Under the pieces are notes generated by a model, which saw only the letters and a program-made list of their open reading frames with translations, was not told the origin of the DNA and made no database searches. A stretch of DNA of 5,530 nt, from the NCBI GenBank assembly GCA_937888665.1, contig CALBET010001134.1:1-5530 (forward strand), read 5' to 3'. The stretch comes from an uncultured Acidobacteriota bacterium (GTDB lineage Bacteria > Acidobacteriota > Vicinamibacteria > Vicinamibacterales > UBA8438). Positions 1-4,674 of this stretch are shown in pieces. Made by a program: the position numbers and the translations under genes. Numbering within the stretch: position 1 is the stretch's first letter; every line of letters begins with the position of its first letter.

Positions 1-2
1 TG

Positions 3-647
3 ACTGGCATCGGCACCCGGCTACCGGCCACCATCCTGCCGCTCGCCGAACAGAGCCTGTTTCTGGCGCTGCTGCTGATCATGGTTTCGTCGATCGTCCT
101 GGGCATGGGGTTGCCGTCGGCCGTCTGCTATCTGTTGCTCGCGACCCTCATCGGTCCGGTGCTGGGCAACCTGGGCGTCGTGCCGCTGGCCGCGCACATG
201 TTCATTTTCTATTTCGGCATGATGTCCATGGTGACCCCACCGGTCGCGCTGGCCGGATACGCCGCCGCGTCCATTGCCGGCACCAACATCATGCAGACCA
301 GCTTCGCGGCGTTCCGCTTCGCGCTGGTCGGCTTCACCCTGCCCTTCATCTTCGTCTACCGTCCCGAACTGCTCATGCTCACCGCGACCGGCGACACCGC
401 CGGGCCGCTGGAGATGTTCGTGCCGGTGCTGATCGGCACGCTCGGGGTGCTGTGCTTCGCCTCCGCGATCACCGGCCAGCTCCGCAGCGCCCTCTCGCTA
501 CCGTTACGCATCGGCATGTTCGCCGCCGCGGCGCTCTTGCTCGCCCCCGGCCCCACCGTGGGCCTCGCCGGTCTCCCGGTCCCGATATTGGATTCCGCCG
601 GCGTGGTGGCATTCGCGGCCATCTTCGCGCTGAACAAACCGCGCTGA
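3..647 (+). CDS. TRAP transporter fused permease, C-terminal part (TAXI type)
   Basis: The reading frame is open from the first bases of the window, so the gene starts upstream. 214 codons are visible, ending at TGA 645-647. The protein is very hydrophobic, with about five to six membrane segments. It contains a GMGLPSAVCYLLLAT segment and a MSMVTPPVALAGYAAASIAG segment, both typical of the DctM/large-permease part of TRAP transporters, particularly the fused 4TM-12TM permeases that work with TAXI-type solute receptors. Such permeases use a sodium gradient to import small organic acids delivered by a periplasmic receptor. The substrate cannot be read from this fragment. A short soluble stretch (about residues 116-135) rich in Arg and Gly is followed by a last hydrophobic helix pair. 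An ATG at 81 is internal and not the start. The family is clear from the motifs; the TAXI subgroup is inferred. It looks like a host gene flanking the integron. Confidence 0.87.
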   Translation, partial: TGIGTRLPATILPLAEQSLFLALLLIMVSSIVLGMGLPSAVCYLLLATLIGPVLGNLGVVPLAAHMFIFYFGMMSMVTPPVALAGYAAASIAGTNIMQTSFAAFRFALVGFTLPFIFVYRPELLMLTATGDTAGPLEMFVPVLIGTLGVLCFASAITGQLRSALSLPLRIGMFAAAALLLAPGPTVGLAGLPVPILDSAGVVAFAAIFALNKPR

Positions 648-675
648 ATCTCCCGGTCCTCCGGCTCATTCGACC

Positions 676-692
676 GTGGCAGAACCTGCCAC
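676..692 (+). terminator. Perfect short hairpin behind the permease gene, possible terminator
   Basis: GTGGCAG and CTGCCAC pair perfectly over 7 bases around an AAC loop, 28 bases after the permease stop codon. The hairpin is followed by TTCCCCC rather than a clean T run. It could be a weak intrinsic terminator or only a transcript-end stabiliser. The rest of 648-818 shows no gene and no convincing promoter for the integrase. Confidence 0.35.
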
Positions 693-818
693 TTCCCCCG
701 TCTCTGTCCTGTCCGTTTTCTGCACGCTCGCGTCTCCGCCGACGTCATTGACGAGCTCCACCACACGGCACGGATCTCGCTTGTCTATCGTCAGGCCCAC
801 GCCGTAGACGGCAGACCG

Positions 819-1985
819 ATGCCCGGCGCAAGAAGCACCGACGCCTCGCCCACCGCCCCACCGCTCAAGCTACTCGACCGCGTGCGACACCAATTGCGAA
901 CGCACCATTACAGCCCCGGCACGGAGAAGGCGTATGTCGGCTGGATTCGCCGATTCATCCTCTTTCACGACCGCCGACACCCAGACGTCCTGGGCGAACG
1001 TGAGGTCACCGCGTTCCTCACGGACCTGGCCACCGAGCGACGCGTTGCCGCCTCCACGCAGAATCAGGCGTTGAACGCGCTCCTGTTCCTCTATGTCGAT
1101 ATTCTCGGGCGCCCTCTCGGCGCACTGGACCGTGTGCCACGCGCGCGCGGCCCGGTCCGTGTCCCCGTCGTTCTCACCCGTTCCGAAGTCGCCGCGGTCC
1201 TTGCCCGCATGCATGGCACGCCTCGCCTGACCGCCCCGCTCCTCTACGGCGCTGGCCTGCGGCTGCTCGAGTGACTCCGCCTGAGAGTCAAGGACCTGGA
1301 TTTCGAACAGCGCGAAATCCTCGTGCGCGACCCCAACGGCCGCCACGACCGCCGAACCATACTCCCCGAGCAGCTCATGGACCCCCTCTCGGACCAACTT
1401 CGCGCAGCCCAGACCATCCACGACCGGGACTGCGCGTCCGGAGCCGGCCGGGTCGCCCTCCCGTCCGCCCTGTCGAAAAAGTACCCCACAGCCGGCTCCG
1501 AGTGGTCCAGGCAGTGGGCGTTCCCAGCGACTCGCCAGTACTGGGACCGAGAGACCGGCGAACGGCGTCGTCACCACCTCCACGAATCTGTCCTTCAGCG
1601 AGCGTTCAAATCCGCCCTCCGCTCGAGCGGCGTCACCAAGAATGCCAGTTGCCACACCCTGCGGCACAGCTTTGCCACCCACCTCCTCGAAGACGGATAC
1701 GACATTCGCACCATTCAAGAACTGCTAGCAGCCCGTGGTGGACATCCCGCGTCGCACCGAGAGCGGCGATGCGGCCGCCGGACAAGGCGAGAAGAGGGAG
1801 AATACCGGCAGTATTCGACCGATGAACAACGCAGATCGGCGGATTGCAGCGCCGCTCGAATGCAGCGGGAATTCCACCACGGGCTGCTAGGCCACCGGGA
1901 CGTCAGCACGACGATGATGTGCACGCACGTGCTAAATCGGGGCGGCCGGGCCGTCCGCAGCCCTCTCGACCGCGGCACCGCGTAG
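819..1985 (+). pseudogene. intI: Integron integrase (IntI-type tyrosine recombinase), inactivated
   Basis: An active IntI would recombine attI and attC sites to capture or excise gene cassettes. Reading through, the frame has 388 codons. Without the 54-codon insertion it has 334, the usual IntI length. The N-terminal core-binding domain is intact (HYSPGTEKAYVGWIRRFILFH; STQNQALNALLFLY). The IntI-specific extra domain is present (KYPTAGSEW, then RRHHLHESVLQRAFKSALR), which separates it from XerC/D. Catalytic Arg148 (GAGLR), HTLRH (279-283) and His359 are kept. Four defects are visible. TGA at 1272-1274 stands where relatives have Cys in ECLRLRVKD. The GKGxKDR loop reads PNGRHDR, so both Lys are gone. 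A mobile element lies between ELL and GHRDV. The nucleophile motif TTMIYTHV reads TTMMCTHV, with Cys (TGC 1920-1922) for Tyr, exactly nine residues after His359. The ATG at 819 has no clear ribosome site. The gene points towards the cassettes, the less common 'reverse' orientation. Family certain; inactivity very likely. Confidence 0.93.
1725..1890. mobile_element. MITE-like fold-back element inserted in intI
   Basis: The ends CTAGCAGCCCGTGGTGGA (1725-1742) and its exact reverse complement (1873-1890) form an 18-bp perfect inverted repeat. It extends to 26 bp (1725-1750 against 1865-1890) with two mismatches. Pairing continues imperfectly inwards: GAGCGGCG near 1763 pairs with CGCCGCTC near 1845. 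It closes with a central hairpin, GAATAC (1800-1805) and GTATTC (1811-1816), which sits on the symmetry axis. CTAG or TA is present at both edges, so the element is 158 bp with a CTAG duplication or 160 bp with a TA duplication. Removing 162 bp restores the conserved IntI junction ELL-GHRD. There is no transposase, so it was moved in trans. TA or CTAG targets suggest an IS630/mariner-like helper, but the parent insertion sequence is not identified. The insertion length is a multiple of three and the frame stays open through it. Confidence 0.88.
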
Positions 1986-2312
1986 CGACCGAGCCGGCCC
2001 CACCTACGCCCCGCGATATCCAGATCGCCCGATATCGTTATATCCGGCACCGAATATCACGGCCCCATCGGCGCCCTACCCTATAATCGCTGAGTGTTTC
2101 CGACGTACCCAATATCCGGATATCCTGCCGCCCTGCGGCCGGTATCGCGATATCCAGGTCCGTCGAATATTTGTTGGGCGGACGGACAAAGAACCAATTT
2201 GCGCCTCCGTAGTCGACGTCTGGATCGAGGAAGTCGCGCTTGGGACGACCGCCGGTGCCGACCGAAGATTCCGGACACTTGGTCGATTTCGCCATCTTCC
2301 CACCAAGGTTCG
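1986..2312. other. Non-coding integrase-to-cassette interval with ATATC repeats; probable attI region
   Basis: I see no convincing gene here. The first half holds seven ATATC motifs between 2016 and 2155 (for example at 2017, 2033, 2039, 2054, 2112, 2120 and 2150), an AT-rich island in GC-rich DNA. It includes the palindrome ATATCCGGATAT (2112-2123) and a direct repeat GCGATATCCAG at 2013-2023 and 2147-2157. Two core-like sites, GTTGGGC, lie at 2173-2179 and 2312-2318. The second is the left boundary of cassette A, so by position the DNA just left of it should be attI. No attC-like stem with R'' and L'' cores precedes 2312, which supports attI rather than another cassette. A six-base hairpin CTTGGT/ACCAAG lies at about 2279-2307. 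attI sites vary too much in sequence to confirm by eye. Confidence 0.5.
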
Positions 2313-2506
2313 TTGGGCCGGCAACTCCAGGACGGAGGCGCGCCGTGGGGTCGACCACCGGGCCCGGATGACGACACGGACGGCGTGCCGGCGCACCATC
2401 TGGCGCCCACAATGACTCGGACCGGTTCAGTTCACAAGCAGTCCGTTGGCCCCGGGGCCGAAGGTGTCTTCACGTCGAGCGTCCGCGACGACCGTTTGGG
2501 CGGCGG

Positions 2507-2512
2507 TAGAAT
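2507..2512 (+). promoter_or_regulatory. Possible -10 box for a leaderless transcript of the cassette A operon
   Basis: TAGAAT fits TANNNT and ends six bases before the proposed GTG start at 2519, the spacing seen for leaderless messages. There is no Shine-Dalgarno sequence for that GTG and no good -35 box 16-18 bases upstream. This is an inference from spacing only. Confidence 0.3.
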
Positions 2513-2518
2513 GGTGAT

Positions 2519-2842
2519 GTGCGACCCGAGTCAGACTTTCTCTTCGACGTTCTCACGCCGCTCGGGTTCCGAGTGCAGGTCACCCACGAACGATGGACGA
2601 TGATCACGACCATGAAGCACCCGGTCATGGCCGGCAAAGAGTCGACGGTCCAGACCGCCTTGGAGCACCCTGACGAAGTTCGCCGGAGTCGTTCGGACGC
2701 GCGGGTATTCCTGTTCTACGTGGCGGAGGGACGGAGTCGTTGGGTGTGCGCCGTGGCGAAGCAGACCGCGGATCTGGGGTTTCTGATCACCGCCTACCCC
2801 ACCGACGCGATCAAGGAGGGGAGTCGAATATGGCCGAAATGA
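2519..2842 (+). CDS. Putative toxin, DUF4258/BECR-nuclease-like, 107 aa
   Basis: This is a small soluble protein, first gene of cassette A. Conserved-looking parts in order are FDVLTPLGFRVQVTHERW (9-26), the His-Pro pair KHPVMAGKE (33-41), PDEVRRSRSD (51-60), the strand VFLFY (63-67), RWVCAVAK (74-81) and a C-terminal FLITAYPTDAIKEG segment (88-101). This pattern recalls small proteins often labelled DUF4258 or BECR/RelE-like nucleases, frequent in cyanobacteria and other environmental bacteria. The family name is from memory and tentative. The GTG start at 2519 is chosen because the similarity begins soon after it; there is no clear ribosome site. The stop at 2840-2842 overlaps the next gene by 13 bases, indicating co-translation. 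By gene order and company it is probably the toxin of a toxin-antitoxin pair, perhaps an RNase, but no catalytic residue can be assigned from sequence alone. Confidence 0.72.
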   Translation: MRPESDFLFDVLTPLGFRVQVTHERWTMITTMKHPVMAGKESTVQTALEHPDEVRRSRSDARVFLFYVAEGRSRWVCAVAKQTADLGFLITAYPTDAIKEGSRIWPK

Positions 2843-3042
2843 ACGTGTTCTACGACCGGGCGGGTCGGACGTTGACGGTCTGGTTCACAGAGAAGTCGGG
2901 TGAGCACGTCTGCGAGGAGACTGGTGAAGACGTCGTGCTCATGAAAGACGCAGAAGGGCACGTCATCGGTTTCGAAAAACTAAATTTTTCGATTCCAGCA
3001 GCGGAGTCCCTTCGAGTGGCGGTGCAGACGGTCCCAGCTTGA
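2830..3042 (+). CDS. DUF2283 family protein, putative antitoxin, 70 aa
   Basis: The sequence has the DUF2283 layout: an N-terminal YDRAGRTLTVWF strand pair (9-20), a central acidic turn VCEETGEDVVLMKDAEGHVIGFE (27-49, roughly), then LNFSIPAAESLRV. It is small and acidic, as expected for an antitoxin that masks a basic partner. The ATG at 2830 is preferred over the ATG at 2839, because AAGGAGG at 2813-2819 stands ten bases before 2830. That strong ribosome site lies inside the upstream gene, and the 13-base overlap with it suggests tight coupling. The stop at 3040-3042 lies only eight bases before the attC R'' core, typical cassette packing. The function of DUF2283 is not established; the antitoxin role is inferred from pairing with the upstream gene and from the other cassettes. 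Confidence 0.8.
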   Translation: MAEMNVFYDRAGRTLTVWFTEKSGEHVCEETGEDVVLMKDAEGHVIGFEKLNFSIPAAESLRVAVQTVPA

Positions 3043-3050
3043 TACGGCCG

Positions 3051-3123
3051 GCCCAACAAGGCGTTGCACCTGACGGCCGCCGTGTTGTCGCTCCGCGGCC
3101 GCAGGTGAACGCTGACGTTAGAC
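3051..3123 (+). other. attC: attC recombination site of cassette A
   Basis: R'' is GCCCAAC (3051-3057) and R' is GTTAGAC (3117-3123), fitting RYYYAAC and GTTRRRY. The L'' arm GCGTTGCACCTG (3061-3072) pairs with L' CAGGTGAACGC (3102-3112). They pair perfectly except for one unpaired G in L'', the extrahelical base that directs the integrase to one strand. The terminal part folds further (CGGCCGC with GCGGCCG). Its arms differ from those of the other two sites. Confidence 0.92.
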
Positions 3124-3248
3124 CGCTTGGCGCACGGAACGGGTGCTTGAGCCGCGAGCGAACGCCCCTCAGGTTCGCCCACGAAACGTCCGATGTCATC
3201 GAACACGGAAACTTGCCGAGAGCGACCGACCGGTGAGAGGATCGAAAC

Positions 3249-3476
3249 ATGCCGCCAGCGTCCGTGTCGCAGCTTCTGAAACTGCCAGCCTCTGAGCGGG
3301 CTGAACTTGCCATGGCGTTGTGGGATAGCCTCACGGACGCCCAGCGCGGCACGGCGATGGATTTGAGTCCCGAGGAGGCGGCCGAATTGGATCGCCGCTG
3401 GGCGGAACATGTCGAGAATCCGGCCTCAGCGGTCCCCTGGTCGGAAGTGAGGCGGAAGCTCCAGGCTGCGCCGTGA
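3249..3476 (+). CDS. Addiction-module antitoxin (PF09720/TIGR02574-like), 75 aa
   Basis: This is a short helical, acidic protein with the hallmarks of the 'putative addiction module component' family. These are LLKLPASERAELAMALWDSL near residues 9-28, then LSPEEAAELDRRWAEHVENP (40-59), and a C-terminal PWSEVRRKL. Family members are antitoxins encoded just before RelE/ParE toxins, and the C-terminal part wraps the toxin. The ATG at 3249 has a good ribosome site, GAGAGG at 3235-3240, eight bases upstream. The stop TGA (3474-3476) overlaps the GTG start of the toxin by four bases, so the two are translated together. It probably represses its own promoter with the toxin, as in related modules. 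No DNA-binding domain is obvious in the sequence. Confidence 0.9.
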   Translation: MPPASVSQLLKLPASERAELAMALWDSLTDAQRGTAMDLSPEEAAELDRRWAEHVENPASAVPWSEVRRKLQAAP

Positions 3477-3769
3477 GGCGCCGGGCGGTCGTCCTCCGTC
3501 CAGAGGCTGACGCCGAAGCGCTGCAGGCTCATGCATGGTACGAGCAACGGCGTTCCGGTCTCGGTGCCGAGTTCAGCGAGGCCATGTTCGAGACGGTGTC
3601 CCGCATCGTCGAACAGCCGACGGCCTATCAGTCCGTCCGCGGGCCAATTCGTCGGGCCGTGCTGCACCGTTTTCCGTACGCCTTCTACTTTCGCGAGGAC
3701 GAGGACACCATCGTCGTCTTGGCCGTCCATGGCCGTCAGCATCCTGGTCGCTGGCAGGAGCGGCGTTAG
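3473..3769 (+). CDS. ParE/RelE-superfamily toxin, 98 aa
   Basis: This basic small protein follows the ParE pattern: LRPEADAEALQAHAWYEQRR (8-27), GLGAEFSEAMFETVSRI, PTAYQSVRGPIRRAVLHRFPYAFYF and the final VHGRQHPGRW. ParE proteins of this type poison DNA gyrase and RelE relatives cut mRNA; the sequence does not decide between them, though the motifs are closer to ParE. The GTG start at 3473 is fixed by the GTGA overlap with the antitoxin stop, which keeps the toxin level tied to that of the antitoxin. No truncation or frameshift is visible and the length is normal for the family. The stop TAG (3767-3769) lies inside a perfect GTTAGGC, 42 bases before the attC R'' core. Confidence 0.91.
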   Translation: MRRRAVVLRPEADAEALQAHAWYEQRRSGLGAEFSEAMFETVSRIVEQPTAYQSVRGPIRRAVLHRFPYAFYFREDEDTIVVLAVHGRQHPGRWQERR

Positions 3770-3810
3770 GCCGACCCGGCCGGACCGCTATCGGACCATT
3801 TGGGTGAACG

Positions 3811-3868
3811 GTCTAACCAGACAATGCAGCGGACCGGCTGCGCCGGCCGCTGATTGTTGGCGTTAGCT
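3811..3868 (+). other. attC: attC recombination site of cassette B
   Basis: R'' is GTCTAAC (3811-3817) and R' is GTTAGCT (3862-3868), one base off the GTTRRRY consensus. L'' ACAATGCAGCGG (3821-3832) pairs with L' CCGCTGATTGT (3847-3857), leaving one unpaired G. The tip CCGG-CTGCG-CCGG forms a short terminal stem. The arms and tip are very close to those of attC C. Confidence 0.93.
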
Positions 3869-4234
3869 TGATGGATCGAACCGACGAATCCGGATCCGAT
3901 CCGATCGAAATACCACGAGCGCACCCGATTCGAGGGCTTCGGTGATCGCCGGGAGGTTGCCGAGAAGCAGGGTCGCTTGGTCGAATGGGCGCCGAGGGAC
4001 GCCGTGCCGGAACAGAATGACGGACGGGCCGCGACCAGTTCGGAGGGTGAGCAAGGCGCCGAAGTCGGTGTCGGCCGAGATCAAAACGCGATCCTGGTCG
4101 AGGGCCGTCCGGAAGATGATGGTATCTGCGGCGCCGTGCAACGCAAGGGTACGAACATGCACGGCGTCATGCCCGGCAGCCGTCAGGAACACGGCGAGTT
4201 CAGGGGATAACGCGTTGTCGACGAGGAACCTCAT
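3863..4234 (-). CDS. DUF5615 PIN-like protein, putative toxin, 123 aa
   Basis: The protein begins MRFLVDNALSPELAVFLTAAG, with Asp6 in the typical VDxxLSP position. It continues with GHDAVHVRTLAL (21-32), AADTIIF with Asp38, LISADTDFG with Asp55 and Asp57, and SVILFRHG (71-78). These acidic residues match the metal-binding set of DUF5615/Mut7-C-like PIN-fold nucleases, so an RNase activity is likely but not shown. Its ATG overlaps the DUF433 stop by four bases (ATGA), so it is the second gene of a two-gene operon. DUF433-DUF5615 pairs are widely regarded as VapBC-like toxin-antitoxin modules. The stop codon TAA is made by the first three bases of the cassette (TTA at 3863-3865), inside the attC core site, so the gene fills the cassette to its very edge. 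No missing residues are apparent. Confidence 0.9.
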   Translation of the reverse strand: MRFLVDNALSPELAVFLTAAGHDAVHVRTLALHGAADTIIFRTALDQDRVLISADTDFGALLTLRTGRGPSVILFRHGVPRRPFDQATLLLGNLPAITEALESGALVVFRSDRIRIRRFDPSS

Positions 4235-4461
4235 CGAGTGGGCAGCAAGGGCAGCTCCTGCTCTCGCACCGCCTCAGCGGCGAAGCGCAGAGCCTCTCGA
4301 ACGTCGCCTTCTTCAAGATCCGGATAGGCAGCGAGAATCTCGTCGGTCGACATCCCGTCGGCGACCATCCCAACGACCGTTGCCACCGGAATCCGGAGGT
4401 GCCGGATACACGGAATCCCGTCCATCTGAGCCGGGTCGACCGAGATTCGCTCGAAAGTCAT
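4231..4461 (-). CDS. DUF433 family antitoxin, 76 aa
   Basis: This is a standard DUF433 protein: RISVDPAQMDGIPCIRHLRIPV (5-26), VVGMVADGMSTDEILAAYPDL (29-49), then DVREALRFAAE. The family has a winged or helix-turn-helix-like fold, and members sit before DUF5615 PIN-like genes as antitoxins (VapB45-type). The ATG at 4461 is supported by the exact family N-terminus and by the promoter 24 bases upstream. Only a weak purine-rich stretch (GAGGGACGG) could serve as ribosome site. The protein probably neutralises the downstream PIN-like protein and represses the operon; this is inferred from the family. It reads against the direction of the cassette array. Confidence 0.91.
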   Translation of the reverse strand: MTFERISVDPAQMDGIPCIRHLRIPVATVVGMVADGMSTDEILAAYPDLEEGDVREALRFAAEAVREQELPLLPTR

Positions 4462-4485
4462 GGGGCGTGGATAACCGTCCCTCAG

Positions 4486-4491
4486 ATTATA
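4486..4491 (-). promoter_or_regulatory. -10 box for the DUF433-DUF5615 operon
   Basis: On the minus strand this reads TATAAT, a perfect sigma-70 -10 hexamer, ending 24 bases before the DUF433 ATG. No strong -35 is seen at the normal distance (GCCTGA-like at 17 bases). Perfect TATAAT in such GC-rich DNA is unlikely by chance. Confidence 0.6.
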
Positions 4492-4596
4492 CGCCCGACC
4501 GCACCCAGTCAGGCCGACCGTGCCGCCGCCGGACCGGGAGGCCAGGTCCAGGCGGGCAACCAGGCCGTGGCATCGTCGAAGATCGACGGATCACGA

Positions 4597-4654
4597 AGCT
4601 AACAACGCAATGCAGCGGACCAGCGGAGCCGGCCGCTGATTGCTGACGGCCCTA
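4597..4654 (+). other. attC: attC site of cassette C, R' core lost
   Basis: R'' is AGCTAAC (4597-4603). L'' GCAATGCAGCGG (4607-4618) pairs with L' CCGCTGATTGC (4633-4643) with one unpaired G, as in the other two sites. Aligned on attC B, the R' core should start at 4648. G is kept there, but GCCCTA follows instead of TTRRRY. The site is therefore half-degenerate and marks the end of the recognisable array. Confidence 0.85.
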
Positions 4655-4674
4655 CGAATAGCAAAAGGAACAGA

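Larger units (their letters stand above)
2313..3117 (+). mobile_element. Integron gene cassette A (DUF4258-like toxin / DUF2283)
   Basis: The cassette begins at TTGGGC inside the core site GTTGGGC (2312-2318) and ends at the G of the next core site (3117). Its first bases, with the boundary G, read GTTGGGCCGGC. The R'' side of its own attC reads GCCGGCCCAAC (3047-3057), an exact 11-base reverse complement. That is expected if the cassette was once a circle in which these bases were joined. The leader from 2313 to 2518 is unusually long (about 205 bases). It holds no gene I can support and probably carries the promoter. Confidence 0.85.
3118..3862 (+). mobile_element. Integron gene cassette B (addiction-module antitoxin / ParE toxin)
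   Basis: The cassette runs from TTAGAC after the G of attC A to the G of attC B. Its 5' end, GTTAGACCG with the boundary G, is the reverse complement of CGGTCTAAC at 3809-3817. This nine-base match shows that this 5' end and this attC belong to one original circle. A leader of about 130 bases precedes the genes. It has no clear consensus promoter. Confidence 0.88.
3863..4648. mobile_element. Integron gene cassette C (DUF433 / DUF5615, reverse-oriented genes)
   Basis: The cassette runs from TTAGCT to G4648. GTTAGCTT at its start, with the boundary G, is the reverse complement of AAGCTAAC at 4596-4603, an eight-base match identifying its own attC. Both genes are on the minus strand, opposite to the usual cassette direction, with a promoter of their own next to the attC. 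They therefore do not depend on an integron promoter. Confidence 0.87.

Noticed and set aside
1272..1274. Selenocysteine or programmed readthrough at the integrase TGA
   Set aside because: The Cys position makes this tempting, but the same gene has lost its catalytic Tyr and Lys and carries an insertion. Plain decay is the simpler reading, and I see no clear SECIS-like hairpin just after the TGA.
870..1718. Long minus-strand open frame opposite the integrase
   Set aside because: It is the antisense shadow of a GC-rich gene. The plus strand matches integron integrase throughout, and the minus product has no recognisable domain.
1271..1825. Open frame on the plus strand after the integrase TGA, in another frame
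   Set aside because: The integrase homology continues in the original frame after the TGA, so there is no frameshift. This Pro/Arg-rich frame is a shadow.
2038..2295. Minus-strand reading frame of about 85 codons starting MAKSTKCPESS
   Set aside because: Its first half reads somewhat like a protein, but the ribosome site is poor, no family is recognised, and its second half is made of the ATATC repeats. It also crosses the presumed attI region. Not supported enough to call a gene.
2963..3742. Long minus-strand frame across cassettes A and B
   Set aside because: It runs antisense through the antitoxin and ParE genes and through the attC hairpin. No family match and no sensible start.
3942..4646. 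Plus-strand 234-codon frame across cassette C
   Set aside because: It is antisense to the clear DUF433 and DUF5615 genes and ends inside an attC. Low-complexity Arg/Pro-rich product.
3051..4654. attC series as a CRISPR array
   Set aside because: The three repeats differ in length and sequence, lie about 700-800 bases apart, and enclose genes. They have attC cores and the extrahelical base.
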